A stretch of 64,000 nt of DNA from Protaetiibacter intestinalis (GCF_003627075.1 NZ_CP032630.1:2976001-3040000); one strand, 5' to 3'. Shown: positions 1 through 8,866, counted from the first letter of the stretch. The notes: generated by a model from the letters alone, not told the origin. Translations and numbers: made by a program.

Positions 1-1323
1 GTCCCACGAGCATTCCTATAAGGGACACGAGGTGGCCGGCCACGATGTATGCCCCGACCAGCCACGGTTGTCCCCCCGAGGCCACCACAAGGGCGGCCGC
101 GATGAGCGCCGACGGCCCGGCGACGACGGCCCCCTGTAGCTCGCGGGCGGAGAACAACCCTGAGGCGCGATATTCAGTCTTGAAGAGAGCTGGCATCACG
201 ACCGTGTGCGCGGCGGCTCCGGCGCTCCAGCCGAAGATATACATCACGACGCTGCCGAGGGCGATCATGCCGATGTCGCCGAAGGCGAGGATGGCGACGT
301 AAGGAAAAGCAAAAAGCACGCCGCCGACAATGCTGATGTACATGACTCGCTTCGTCCCAATGCGGTCGCCCAGTAGACCGAACAGGAGAAGAGCAACGAG
401 TCCCACGCTGATCGCGATGAGCGACATCTGCAGGGCTTGGTTGAGTGGCAGTTGGCGCACGCCGACCACATAGCTGATGCTGTATGCGGCCACGATGAAT
501 CCGGTGACGTTGAAGCCGGACGGGAGTAGGAACGCTGAGATCCAGTTGCGCGGACTGGCCTTGACCGCACGACCCATTGCCACGAACGGGTTGAGCTTCG
601 CAGGCGGGATGAGTCCTGCAGCCCGCTCCGCCTTGACCCTCTCGAACTCCGGCGACTCGTGCATGGTGCGGCGTAGCATAAGCCCGACAACGGTCAACAC
701 CGCGCCCAGGACAAAGGGGATACGCCATCCCCATTCAAGGAAAGCCTCGGGCGAGATCGTGGATCCCAGCAACGTGGTGAGCAGATTGGCGCTGATTCCG
801 CCGAGGCCAACAGCCGCCATAGCGACGGCGGACAGCGCTGCCTTACGCTTGCGGACCGCGCTCTCGTTGATGATGGTGATTGCACCGGCGAGCTCCGCGC
901 CGGCCCCAAACCCCTGAATGAGGCGCATCAGCACGAGCAGGATGGGCGCCCAGATGCCGATGGCAGCATATGTCGGAAGCAGGCCGATTGCCGCTGTCGC
1001 AACCCCGATTAGAAGGAGGGTGAAGACAAGCACTGGGCGTCGGCCGTATCGGTCACTGGCAGCACCAAGCACGATGCCGCCGAAGGGACGCGCGACGTAG
1101 CCGACAGCGAGTGCTGCAAAGGAAGCCAGCAGGCCAACGGCGGGGTCCTCGCTGGGGAAGAATAGGGGGCCGATGACGATGCCTGCGATGAAGCCGTACA
1201 GGCCGTACTCGTAGTGCTCGATGAAGGTTCCGACGCCGCCGGCGAGAGCGGCTCTCGCCGCGACACGCCGGGTGGAGTCTTGCGGTGCTTCCGCCGCAGC
1301 GGCGCCAGCGTTCGAGGTTGTCA
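1..1323 (-). CDS. MHS-family MFS transporter, C-terminus beyond window
   Basis: This is the 5' part (441 codons) of a metabolite:H+ symporter of the MHS branch of the major facilitator superfamily (ProP, ShiA and KgtP relatives), which import small organic acids or zwitterions across the plasma membrane. The frame is open from the ATG at 1323 to the window edge. The N-terminus has the typical GTFIEHYEYGLYGF helix with its charged residues, then ARPFGGIVLGAASDRYGRRP, the MFS loop 2-3 motif, and RLIQGFGAGAELAGA in helix 4. Later helices include SAGAAAHTVVMPALFKTEYRASG. Ten or more hydrophobic segments can be seen. It starts 43 bases after the stop of the lyase-family gene, so the two probably share an mRNA and a substrate. 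The substrate cannot be read from sequence; a carboxylate is inferred from the neighbour. Confidence 0.9.
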
Positions 1324-1366
1324 TGAAAGCTCCTTTGCTCTCTCGTTGTGAGCGCGGTGGTGTGGA

Positions 1367-2218
1367 TCAGCTCTTGAGCAGGCCGAACCGGCGGGCCTCG
1401 ACCCGCGCCTGCTCGATCCCGGTGAATTTGTCGAACTCGGCAAGGGGACCAAGGACGGCGTCGACGGAGTGGGTCGAGCCCTCGAGTGCCAGAGCGGAGA
1501 GTGCCGCGCGGATGCCGGACGTGGCTGCCAAAGGAGTGACCACGAAGTAAATGAGGATGTCGGCGCCGCGGTCGCCGAGTTGCTGTGAGCTCAGCTGCTC
1601 GTCGCTGAGCGAGACGATCAAGGCGTTGCTCTGAGAGACGAGCCGCTCGTGTGTCGCATCGACGGCAGGTGCAGCCATGAAGAGTGCGTCTGCCCCCGCC
1701 TCCTCGAACGCCAGCAATCGGTCGATGGTGGCCTCGAGTCCCTCAGTGGGCATCGCATCGGATCGTGCAATGATGAGCGTCTCCTCGGACGACCGCGCAT
1801 CGACCGCCGCTTTGATCTTGTCGATCGACTCGCCAAGGGGCAGCACGGTCTGAATGTCGATGTGCTTGCCCCACAGGTGGTCTTCGATCTGGATGCCCGC
1901 CGCACCGGCGCGCTCGAGCACTTTGACAGAGTGAGTGACGTGCAGCGGGTTTCCCCATCCGCCCTCCCCGTCGACGATGAGGGGGATCTCCGTGATGGCG
2001 CCAAGGCGCCGGACCTGGTCTGCCATGTCGTTGAGGCTCACGTAGCCAATGTCAGGCAGCCCATACATGGTCGCCGACGTGGGCTGGCTACCCACATAGG
2101 CAGCTTGGAAACCGAGTTCCCTAACCGCAAGGGCCGAAATACCGTCGTAGATCGTCGGCGCCACGAGGGGCGTGCCTTGAGTCATCACGCTACCAAGTGT
2201 GGGGATGGAGATCGACAT
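1367..2218 (-). CDS. isocitrate lyase/PEP mutase superfamily enzyme
   Basis: A 283-residue (beta/alpha)8 enzyme of the isocitrate lyase/phosphoenolpyruvate mutase superfamily. Members cleave or form C-C or P-C bonds of 2-oxo acids with Mg2+ (2-methylisocitrate lyase, dimethylmalate lyase, oxaloacetate decarboxylase, carboxyPEP mutase). Visible motifs are the N-terminal PTIYDGISALAVRELGFQAAYVGS, the Mg-binding loop VDGEGGWGNP (usually D-A-D-x-G-Y-G), IQIEDHLWGKHID and IIARSDA. The KKCGH loop of true isocitrate and methylisocitrate lyases is absent, so the reaction is not a classical ICL/PrpB one. The ATG at 2218 was chosen because it follows an AAGGGC ribosome site and the family core begins soon after; an in-frame start 16 codons upstream is less likely. 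It is divergent from lysR and upstream of the MFS gene. Confidence 0.85.
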   Translation of the reverse strand: MSISIPTLGSVMTQGTPLVAPTIYDGISALAVRELGFQAAYVGSQPTSATMYGLPDIGYVSLNDMADQVRRLGAITEIPLIVDGEGGWGNPLHVTHSVKVLERAGAAGIQIEDHLWGKHIDIQTVLPLGESIDKIKAAVDARSSEETLIIARSDAMPTEGLEATIDRLLAFEEAGADALFMAAPAVDATHERLVSQSNALIVSLSDEQLSSQQLGDRGADILIYFVVTPLAATSGIRAALSALALEGSTHSVDAVLGPLAEFDKFTGIEQARVEARRFGLLKS

Positions 2219-2317
2219 GATGTGCTGCCCTTCATCGTTGAGGTTGCAGGCCCAATGTATGAGCAACAGGTAGATGTGGGAATGGCCGATTCTCGAAGGG
2301 ACTATGACCGCCAGTGT

Positions 2318-2323
2318 TACAAT
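2318..2323 (+). promoter_or_regulatory. -10 element of leaderless lysR promoter
   Basis: TACAAT matches the actinobacterial -10 consensus in five of six positions and ends five bases before the lysR ATG. The transcript would therefore start at or next to the start codon, and no Shine-Dalgarno sequence is present. No good -35 box is seen. Confidence 0.5.
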
Positions 2324-2328
2324 CGATC

Positions 2329-3219
2329 ATGGATCTGCGACATCTCCAGTACTTCCTGGCCGTGGCTCACGAACTAAACTTCACTCGCGCGGCGGCGTCC
2401 CTACATATGGCTGTATCCCCGCTGAGCAGGGCCATCCGCGAGCTCGAAGGTGAAGTTGGTTGTGCGCTACTCACGCGCACCACTCGCAACGTCGAGCTCA
2501 CCGAGGCGGGAGTGGCGCTCCTGCCCCTGGCTCAGGACATCCTGGCGCGCGTCAATTCCCTCAGTTATCTGACGAACCTTCGTGCGTCAGGAAACTCTGA
2601 ACTCGCGGTGGGAATTCGCTCCGTGCCGGCGTCCTTCACGGCTATGCTCATCGAGCGAGTGTTCGAGCCAGCAGCGCCCCGCCTGCGCGTGAAATTCAGA
2701 GCGAATCCTGTTCGAGAGCAGATTAAGCAACTGCTCATCGGCGACATCGCGCTCGCGGTGATCTCCGAGCCCGTGGACGACCCGCGTATCGCCTATCTTC
2801 CTGTCATGGTGGAGCAGGCGGCGGTCGCACTCCCCGATACGCCTGAGCACCGCTCCATCGACGTCGTACTGCCGTACCATCTCCGCGACCTCGACCTCAT
2901 GGTCGGAGACATCGCGTACCGGGATATGTTCGAGGAATATGTGACCGCCGCCCGTTCGGTCAGCGAAGACCGCACCCCCGTGATCGGGGGATTCCGTTTT
3001 GAGGTGGCCAATGGTGGGGTCGCCGCCTTTACAATGTTCAACCCCGAGTCGCCTCTTCACATCACTGTCCAAGGGCCGGGTGTTGTCATACGACCGCTTC
3101 CGGAGACGGTACGCTACACAACTCATCTGGCCTGGTTGCGCGAGCGGGAGGGGCTCGACGATCTCGGCGTAATCCTCGCTCAGGCGCGCATCGCGTTCAT
3201 GTCACCCGTGGAGTACTGA
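2329..3219 (+). CDS. LysR-family transcriptional regulator
   Basis: A 296-residue LysR-type regulator. The N-terminal winged helix is clear (MDLRHLQYFLAVAHELNFTRAAASL, then SPLSRAIRELEGEVG and LLTRTTRNVELTEAG), followed by a periplasmic-binding-protein-like effector domain from about residue 90. It is divergent from the lyase-MFS operon, with a 110-bp shared intergenic region, so by family habit it should control that operon in response to its substrate or a derivative. The start at 2329 was chosen because translation there begins exactly at the conserved MDLRHLQYF and fits a leaderless promoter. Two in-frame triplets upstream have no ribosome site. Confidence 0.93.
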   Translation: MDLRHLQYFLAVAHELNFTRAAASLHMAVSPLSRAIRELEGEVGCALLTRTTRNVELTEAGVALLPLAQDILARVNSLSYLTNLRASGNSELAVGIRSVPASFTAMLIERVFEPAAPRLRVKFRANPVREQIKQLLIGDIALAVISEPVDDPRIAYLPVMVEQAAVALPDTPEHRSIDVVLPYHLRDLDLMVGDIAYRDMFEEYVTAARSVSEDRTPVIGGFRFEVANGGVAAFTMFNPESPLHITVQGPGVVIRPLPETVRYTTHLAWLREREGLDDLGVILAQARIAFMSPVEY

Positions 3220-3224
3220 AAAGG

Positions 3225-4292
3225 TCAGATAAGTTCCCCCGGGCAGAGCCCTACCTTGATGATCGACGGATCGGTGTCGACCTCACGGAAGGCCACCTCC
3301 CAGTCTTCGAGGGAGTATGAGCCCGTGTAGAGCGGCTCAAGGTCGAGCGCCCCCGAGCCAGCGAGTTCGGCCACCTTCTCCCAACTAGACCAGGTGTGGG
3401 CATATGAACCCTTCATCGTCAGTTCCTTCATCAGGAACCAACCTGACGAGACCGGGGTCTCGGCGGCATTGCCGCCGATCACAGCGACAGTCCCCTGGAC
3501 AGAGGCCAGCTGAATGGCAAGCGGCAACGCGTTAACACCACCGCTTGCCTCCACCACATAGGGGAACGTTTCCCCGTACCGCGCCACCTGCGCGTCGAAG
3601 TCGGGGCGGTCGACAATGACATGCTCACGGAAGCCTAAGGACGAGGCCAGTGCGAAGCGGTCGGCATCCCGCTCAAGCCCGAAGATCACGGGCGTTCCGC
3701 CCAGCCATCGCACAATCTGGGCCGAGATCTGGCCGATCGGCCCCGGCCCGATGATCGCGACTCTTCGATCGCGGGGGATCTGCACGACCTCCAGGAGGTT
3801 ACGTATTGCGACGGCAGCCATCTCGAAGAGGGTTGCCGCACGCCAGCTGACGGAATCAGGGATGGCATGCAGGAAACGCTGGTCCACGACGAAGTACTCG
3901 GCGAACCCACCATCGACGTTGCGACCGAGATCCCATTTCTCAGATTGAAAGAGGTAGGCGGTGTCGCCGTGGCTGCCTTTGCCTCCGCCTTCCTTGCCAA
4001 TCACGACCTCCGCGGTGACACGATCACCCGGATTCCAATCCATTACGGCTGAACCGACGGCCGCCACCTCGCCGCAGTTCTCAGCGCCAACGATAACCGG
4101 CACACGGAACTTCATCACCGGATGCGACTTCCAGATGTAAAGGTCGCCGCCCTTGTCAACCCCGCATGCCTTCACCTTCACGAGAACTTCCGTGGCGCCA
4201 GGCACAGGTACGGGGTATTCGCGGATCTCCATCGATCCTGCTTCAGCCGCGTACTTGACGAGTGCCTTCATCGTCTGGGGAACAGTTGTCAT
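3225..4292 (-). CDS. MDR-superfamily (zinc-type) alcohol dehydrogenase-like protein
   Basis: A 355-residue medium-chain dehydrogenase/reductase with an N-terminal GroES-like domain and a Rossmann fold (IIGPGPIGQISAQIVRWLGG, about residue 185). It should oxidise an alcohol or polyol with NAD(P)+, or do the reverse. Two oddities are visible. The catalytic-zinc ligand pattern G-H-E is G-A-E at residues 69-71, although C43 is kept. The four-cysteine structural-zinc lobe is replaced by a lobe without cysteines (SHGDTAYLFQSEKWDLGRNV). Zinc binding is therefore doubtful. It is convergent with lysR, with 5 bases between stops, and stands alone on its strand. Substrate unknown; the neighbouring carboxylate cluster may use the same compound. 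Confidence 0.85.
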   Translation of the reverse strand: MTTVPQTMKALVKYAAEAGSMEIREYPVPVPGATEVLVKVKACGVDKGGDLYIWKSHPVMKFRVPVIVGAENCGEVAAVGSAVMDWNPGDRVTAEVVIGKEGGGKGSHGDTAYLFQSEKWDLGRNVDGGFAEYFVVDQRFLHAIPDSVSWRAATLFEMAAVAIRNLLEVVQIPRDRRVAIIGPGPIGQISAQIVRWLGGTPVIFGLERDADRFALASSLGFREHVIVDRPDFDAQVARYGETFPYVVEASGGVNALPLAIQLASVQGTVAVIGGNAAETPVSSGWFLMKELTMKGSYAHTWSSWEKVAELAGSGALDLEPLYTGSYSLEDWEVAFREVDTDPSIIKVGLCPGELI

Positions 4293-4516
4293 CGCTTCTC
4301 CTCTGATCTACCGCTTCGCAGCGGATCCGGTGATCTCGCAGTCACCTTAGGCGGCAAACCCACGATGAGGGAATGACGCATTAACGCGATAACCGTGACT
4401 CTACAAGTCAAGGTTCTGCGCAGAAGCTCCCCGCGTCGGCGGACGGCCGTCGGGGTCAAGGGGACCTCGAGTCGCCTTCACGTTGCGGGATAGCTGCGTA
4501 ATGTACGGTTCGGCGC

Positions 4517-5950
4517 TCAAACACGGTGTCTCACACCTGGTCGTCCGTATGCCTCGAGGAAGCGGAGCCAGACCTCGCTCACGGTCGGGAAGGCGGGGAC
4601 GGCGTGCCAGAGCCGGTCGAGGGGGATCTCGCCGACGATCGCCATGGTCGCCGCTTGTACGAGTTCGGCGACGTCGGGGCCGACGAAGGTGGCTCCGACG
4701 ATGACCTGTCGGGTCTCGTCGATGATGACGCGCGCCCGGCCCTGGTAGTGCTCGCGCTGCAGGGCCGCGCCGGCAATATGGCCGAGTTCGTAGTCGATGA
4801 CGCGGACTTCGAGCCCGCGGGCGGTGGCCTGTGCCGCGGTGAGGCCGACGGATGCGACTTCGGGTGAGGTGAACACCACTTGCGGGACGGCGAGATGGTC
4901 GGCTGTGGCGACGTGCGCACCCCATGCGGCATCCGACACCCTTCGGCCAGTTGCGCGTGCGACGATCACGTCTCCCGCGGCACGGGCCTGGTACTTGCCC
5001 TGGTGGGTGAGGAGTGCGCGATGGTTAACGTCGCCGACCCCGTAGAGCCAGTCGAACCCGTGCACGCGGAGCGTGTCGTCGACGTCCAGCCAGGCGCCCG
5101 GGGTCAGGCCGACGTTGTCGAGTCCGAGGTCGGATGTCGCTGCAGCGCGGCCTGTGGCGACGAGGACTTCGTCCGCGATGATCTCTCCCGCGTTTGTCTG
5201 GATCACCACCTGGTCACCGTCGCGATCGACGCGGGAGATGGAGGTGTCGGTGTGGACGGTGATGCCGTTGGCGCGGAAGTTCTCCACGAGCATGGTTCCG
5301 GCGAACTCCTCCGTTCCTCCGAGGAGGCCGTGGCGGGCGAGGATGGTCACCTCGCTTCCGAAGCTCGCGAAAGCGGTCGCCATCTCGGTCGCGACGACAC
5401 CGCCGCCGATCACGGCGAGACGGGGCGGCACCTCGTGAGCGCTGGTCGCGTCGCGGCTGGACCAGGGCTTCGCCTCGGCCAGGCCCGGGATGCCGGGAAT
5501 GGCTGCCACGGATCCGGTGGCGACGGCGACGGCGTGCCGCGCGGTGATCACCGTCTGCTTGCCGTCGGCATCGGTCACAGTGACCTCACGCTCTCCGCTG
5601 AGACGGCCGCGACCGCGCATCAGTTCGATTCCGGCGCCGTTCAGCCAGGCGACTTGACCCGTATCCGACCATCCGTCTGTGATCGCGTCACGTCGCGCGA
5701 AGACTGCGTCGACGTCGAGCGTCCCGGTGATGGCGGAGGCGACGCCGGGCACGGCACGCGCGGCCTCGAGCACCTGTCCGGGCCGCAGCAGTGCCTTGGA
5801 CGGATCGCATGCCCAGTACGAGCATTCCCCGCCGACGAGCTCTGCCTCGATGATGATGGCTTCCAGTCCGCCCTGGACGACGCGGTCAGCGACGTTCTCT
5901 CCGACGGGGCCGGCGCCGATCACGATCACGTCGGTCTCTCTACGGTTCAT
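4517..5950 (-). CDS. FAD-dependent pyridine nucleotide-disulfide oxidoreductase (Lpd/MerA-like)
   Basis: A 477-residue class I flavin disulfide reductase. Motifs are the FAD-binding VIVIGAGPVGENVA (residues 8-21), the redox-active disulfide GGECSYWACDPSKALL (C43 and C48), the NAD(P) fold RLAVIGGGVVATEMATAF, the second FAD motif LYGVGDVNHRALLTHQG and the dimerisation domain. The disulfide loop departs from the usual C-L-N-V-G-C. The C-terminal His-Glu dyad loop of lipoamide and glutathione reductases (H-x-H-P-T-x-x-E) reads HAVPAFPTVSE, so the base that activates the thiol is missing, as in MerA-like and quinone-reducing relatives. It is last in the VOC - small protein - DipZ operon, 80 bases after dipZ. 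Feeding electrons to a thiol carrier that serves DipZ is an inference. Confidence 0.88.
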   Translation of the reverse strand: MNRRETDVIVIGAGPVGENVADRVVQGGLEAIIIEAELVGGECSYWACDPSKALLRPGQVLEAARAVPGVASAITGTLDVDAVFARRDAITDGWSDTGQVAWLNGAGIELMRGRGRLSGEREVTVTDADGKQTVITARHAVAVATGSVAAIPGIPGLAEAKPWSSRDATSAHEVPPRLAVIGGGVVATEMATAFASFGSEVTILARHGLLGGTEEFAGTMLVENFRANGITVHTDTSISRVDRDGDQVVIQTNAGEIIADEVLVATGRAAATSDLGLDNVGLTPGAWLDVDDTLRVHGFDWLYGVGDVNHRALLTHQGKYQARAAGDVIVARATGRRVSDAAWGAHVATADHLAVPQVVFTSPEVASVGLTAAQATARGLEVRVIDYELGHIAGAALQREHYQGRARVIIDETRQVIVGATFVGPDVAELVQAATMAIVGEIPLDRLWHAVPAFPTVSEVWLRFLEAYGRPGVRHRV

Positions 5951-6030
5951 GGGTTTCTCCTTGTTCTGGGTTCGGTTCTGTGTGACGGATGATGCGACGA
6001 TCCCTGGCGTCAGCGCCGGCGCTTCGGCGC

Positions 6031-7329
6031 TCACCACCAGGTTGCGGTGAGGTCGGGGACGTCGGTGCGCGGCGGGAGGTCGACGTCGGGGTCGGCTTGG
6101 ACGAGGAGTTCGCGGATGAGTTCTTCTGTCTCGTCGTAAGCGCCTTCTCCGTAGGCGACGTGGCGGACCTGCCCCTGGGCGTCGATGAGATACAGCGCGG
6201 GCCAGTAGCTGTTGGAGAAGCTGTCCCAGGTCGTGAAGTCGTTGTCGACGGCGATCGGGTAATGGATACCGAGGTCGGCGGCAGCGCTCTTTACACCCGC
6301 GAGTTCTCTTTCGAAGGGGTACTCGGGCGAGTGCACGCCGATGGTCTCCAGACCGACATCGTGATACTGCTCGTACCAGGCGGTGACGTGCGGGATCGCG
6401 CGTCGGCAGTTGATGCAGTCGAACGTCCAGAAGTCGACGATGGTGACCTTGCCCGTGAGGCTCTCTGCGGTCAGAGGTTTGCCGTCGGGAGTGTTCAGCC
6501 AGGTGGTGATTCCGGTGATCGCCGGAGCCGGGCCGCAGTTCTGCAGTTCGGCGGCACCGCTCGCGCATCCGCGGAGGGAGTCTGCTTCCTGGGTCGTCTG
6601 GTTCTCGTCGCCGATGAGGGACTTCTGGATGCTCGCCGTGTAGTCGGGGATGATGCTTTGTAGCGCCTGCGGAGCATCGATGATGAGCGCACCGGCGATG
6701 AGGATGGTTGCTGCGCCGGCGAGGGCGCGGATGCCGCGCTCGCGGCGCCGGAATCCGCGGATGCGCTGCGCGACGCGGTTGCCCGCGACGGCGAACGCCA
6801 GCAGCGGAATCGCGACGCCGACGGCGAAGGAGAGCGCGAGGAGGACGGTGTCCGCGCCGACAGTTCCGGTCGCACCGGCCACGACGATCGCCGCAAGGAC
6901 CGGGCCTGCGCACGGGACGAAGACCGTACCGAGGGCGAGCCCCGTTCCGAAGCCGTTGCCCGTGTTCTCCGGTGCGCGTCGTAGCAGCCGTTGGAAGGGG
7001 CGTTCGATCACCCGCTGCACGTCCGGGAGCAGGAGCCCGAGTCCGATCAGCAGCAGAGCGGCGATGCCGATCCACCGGATCGTGACCTGCGGGATCGGCA
7101 GCAGGGCGAGCAGCGACGACCCGGCGAGGGTGACGAAGGTGAAGCTGACCAGCAGCCCTCCGATCACCCAGTACGGCCGGCTGCGCGGCGCCTGGATCGC
7201 TTCGGGCGCGCCACCGGGCCGTGATGCGCCCGCACCGGCCGTGAGGAAGACCACGGGAAGCACCGGGAGGACACAGGGCGAGATGCCGGTGATGAGGCCT
7301 CCGAGAAGGCCGAGGAGAAGAACGCTCAT
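6031..7329 (-). CDS. dipZ: DipZ-type fusion: CcdA-like membrane domain plus thioredoxin-like domain
   Basis: A 432-residue membrane protein that passes electrons across the membrane to reduce extracytoplasmic disulfides. The N-terminal half has about six hydrophobic helices with the two conserved CcdA cysteines, in ISPCVLPVLP and in FVPCAGPVLAA. After a linker comes a TlpA/AhpC-type thioredoxin fold with DFWTFDCINCRRAIPHV (CxxC near residues 303-306) and a cis-Pro region. Known DipZ proteins, such as the mycobacterial one, have a further C-terminal carbohydrate-binding-like domain of about 150 residues. This one ends soon after the thioredoxin fold (LTATWW), so it is a short form. It lies between the 107-residue protein (25 bases) and the flavin reductase (80 bases). 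Confidence 0.9.
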   Translation of the reverse strand: MSVLLLGLLGGLITGISPCVLPVLPVVFLTAGAGASRPGGAPEAIQAPRSRPYWVIGGLLVSFTFVTLAGSSLLALLPIPQVTIRWIGIAALLLIGLGLLLPDVQRVIERPFQRLLRRAPENTGNGFGTGLALGTVFVPCAGPVLAAIVVAGATGTVGADTVLLALSFAVGVAIPLLAFAVAGNRVAQRIRGFRRRERGIRALAGAATILIAGALIIDAPQALQSIIPDYTASIQKSLIGDENQTTQEADSLRGCASGAAELQNCGPAPAITGITTWLNTPDGKPLTAESLTGKVTIVDFWTFDCINCRRAIPHVTAWYEQYHDVGLETIGVHSPEYPFERELAGVKSAAADLGIHYPIAVDNDFTTWDSFSNSYWPALYLIDAQGQVRHVAYGEGAYDETEELIRELLVQADPDVDLPPRTDVPDLTATWW

Positions 7330-7354
7330 GAGTGGTTTCCTTTCGCGGATCGGT

Positions 7355-7678
7355 TCATTCCAGGAGCAGCAGGACCCATGCCCAGGTCCAGCTGTCCCCG
7401 AACCATGCGCACCACCGGCCGCGGCTCTTCTCCTGCGGCTGCTCCAGCGCTGCGTTCTTCGACGAGGTATTAGCCCCGATCGCCGGCGGCACCGCGCGCT
7501 CCTCGGTCGTGACCGTCGTCGACTCCTCCAGCGTGAGCTCGACGAGCGCGTCGAGCTGCACCGGGGTGAGCTTCTCGAAGGCTTCGACGAGCCGCGAGTC
7601 CACCCCGGGTCCGGCGTCGCGCAGGATGTGCAGATACCGGGCGAGGGCCGCCTGGTCCTGCGCAGTGAGCTTCGACAT
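7355..7678 (-). CDS. small protein of unknown function, tryptophan-rich tail
   Basis: A 107-residue protein that I do not recognise. The N-terminal 70 residues look helical and amphipathic (MSKLTAQDQAALARYLHILRDAG, then LVEAFEKLTPVQLDALVELTLEE), followed by a polar linker. The last 18 residues are hydrophobic and rich in tryptophan (WCAWFGDSWTWAWVLLLLE) and could enter a membrane or bind a partner. The start at 7678 follows GAGGAGAAGAGC. It sits between the VOC gene (40 bases) and dipZ (25 bases) and is clearly co-transcribed. A role with DipZ, for example as a membrane-bound accessory, is inferred only from position. Confidence 0.75.
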   Translation of the reverse strand: MSKLTAQDQAALARYLHILRDAGPGVDSRLVEAFEKLTPVQLDALVELTLEESTTVTTEERAVPPAIGANTSSKNAALEQPQEKSRGRWCAWFGDSWTWAWVLLLLE

Positions 7679-7718
7679 GCTCTTCTCCTCGTCCGTGGTC
7701 TCGGTCAGTGACGGTCGG

Positions 7719-8162
7719 TCAGCGTCCGGGTGCACGGGTGACGACCTGCTGGATCGTCCAGTCATTGCCGTCCGGGTCGGCGAAGGAGGCGAAGGTCCCG
7801 TAGCTGTCGACATCCGGGTGCGGCCCCGGCACCCGGTTCGCCTCCCCCGCCCAGTGGAAGATCCCGTCGGCGTCATGCCAGATCTCGCTGACCTCCGCGC
7901 CGGCGGCGATCAGTTCCCTCCTGGCCTCCTCGATGTCGGACGTGACCAGGTGCAGTCCCTGCGACGAGCCGGGGACCGCAGTCGTCAGCTTGTCGCCGAA
8001 GATGATCGACGCCTCCGAGCCGGGAGGCGTCACTTGAACGACTCGCAAGCCACGTTCGGTCGAGAAGTCGGCGTCGAGGCGGAAGCCGAGGCCCACATAG
8101 AAGTCCTTGGCCCGGTCCACGTCCGCGACCGGGATGACGGCGATCTCAAACTTGAGCTCCAT
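7719..8162 (-). CDS. VOC-family (glyoxalase/bleomycin-resistance fold) protein
   Basis: A 147-residue vicinal-oxygen-chelate protein with two beta-alpha-beta-beta-beta modules (IAVIPVADVDRAKDFYVGLGF, then GLHLVTSDIEEARRELIAAGAEVSE, and FASFADPDGNDWTIQQVV). The family contains glyoxalases, thiol transferases, dioxygenases and drug-binding proteins. The DPDGN motif and a metal-ligand pattern with E/H are typical of small single-domain forms often found in stress operons. It is the first gene of the operon, 89 bases below the palindromic operator at 8251-8271. The substrate is unknown; an electrophile or drug is inferred from the neighbours. Confidence 0.88.
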   Translation of the reverse strand: MELKFEIAVIPVADVDRAKDFYVGLGFRLDADFSTERGLRVVQVTPPGSEASIIFGDKLTTAVPGSSQGLHLVTSDIEEARRELIAAGAEVSEIWHDADGIFHWAGEANRVPGPHPDVDSYGTFASFADPDGNDWTIQQVVTRAPGR

Positions 8163-8225
8163 GATCTTTCACTCCTTCTGTTCGTCGAGCGCTACCACCG
8201 ATAGCCACCCGTTACTGTCCTAACT

Positions 8226-8271
8226 GGTGACGACACTGACACACGACCGCGTCACCTGTCAAGATGGTGAC
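8226..8271 (-). promoter_or_regulatory. CGNR-regulon operator A (palindrome plus third half-site)
   Basis: The perfect-arm palindrome GTCACC-N9-GGTGAC lies at 8251-8271. Read on the minus strand it contains TTGACA, a perfect -35 hexamer. Nineteen bases further downstream on that strand is a third GTCACC half-site (8226-8231). The same 21 bases, the same TTGACA and the same 19-base spacing occur at operator B on the plus strand. It precedes the VOC-DipZ operon. Confidence 0.75.
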
Positions 8272-8302
8272 TAGATTCGACTCCTCCATAGCGGGAACCG
8301 GT

Positions 8303-8314
8303 TAGAGTGGTGAC
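8303..8314 (+). promoter_or_regulatory. leaderless promoter of the CGNR gene with operator half-site
   Basis: TAGAGT (8303-8308) is a plausible -10 element ending six bases before the ATG at 8315, so the mRNA would be leaderless. The six bases between are GGTGAC, a half-site of the flanking operators, placed on the expected transcription start. This suggests weak autoregulation. Confidence 0.5.
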
Positions 8315-8866
8315 ATGCGACACGCCTTCCCATGCGGCACGCTCGCCCTCGACTTCGTCGGCACACTGCGCGCGCGCCGAAACGATGAACCCACAGAGAA
8401 GCTCGCAACCGTCTCCGATCTCGACGCCTGGTTCGCCGAGTCCGGGCTGATGCCCAACGGTGTCGATCCCGACGAGCGCGACCTCGCGTCGGCACTCGAA
8501 CTGCGAGAGGCGATCTACACGCTCGCCTGGGCCCGCCTTCACGAGCGACCACTTCCGGAGGATGCGATCGCCGTCGTCAACGCCGCCACCGCCGGCGCAC
8601 CACTGCGTCCAGTCCTGAGCGCAAACGGATGGTCACGCACTGGAACCGCGGACCAGGCGCTCTGCGACCTGGCGAGACAGGCCGTCGAGATCGTCGGCGG
8701 CGAGCAGGGCACGCTCCTGCGCGAGTGCGGACGGCCCGAGTGTACCCAGATCTACCTCGACCACTCCCGCGGCCACCGCCGCGAATGGTGCTCCATGGCG
8801 ACCTGCGGGAGCCGCATGAAGGCCCAGGCCTACCGCGCACGCCAGCGCGCGAACACCGACGCCTGA
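8315..8866 (+). CDS. CGNR zinc-finger / ABATE-domain regulator
   Basis: A 183-residue protein with an N-terminal ABATE (stress-induced, ligand-binding) domain beginning FPCGTLALDFVGTLRARR, and a C-terminal CGNR zinc finger, CGRPECTQIYLDHSRGHRREWCSMATCGSRMKAQAYRAR. The finger holds two cysteine pairs, and the eponymous C-G-N-R reads C-G-S-R here. CGNR proteins are thought to be DNA-binding regulators responding to small molecules. The gene lies between two identical 21-bp palindromes that face outward to the VOC-DipZ operon and to the SRPBCC gene, so it is the natural candidate to bind them. The start is leaderless. Confidence 0.9.
   Translation: MRHAFPCGTLALDFVGTLRARRNDEPTEKLATVSDLDAWFAESGLMPNGVDPDERDLASALELREAIYTLAWARLHERPLPEDAIAVVNAATAGAPLRPVLSANGWSRTGTADQALCDLARQAVEIVGGEQGTLLRECGRPECTQIYLDHSRGHRREWCSMATCGSRMKAQAYRARQRANTDA

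Noticed and set aside
4293..4516. Possible small gene or RNA between the MDR dehydrogenase and flavin reductase
   Set aside because: No open frame with a ribosome site and no convincing hairpin; probably just the dehydrogenase promoter region.
4880..5992. A 370-codon plus-strand frame
   Set aside because: Antisense to the flavin reductase, with no motif and no ribosome site.
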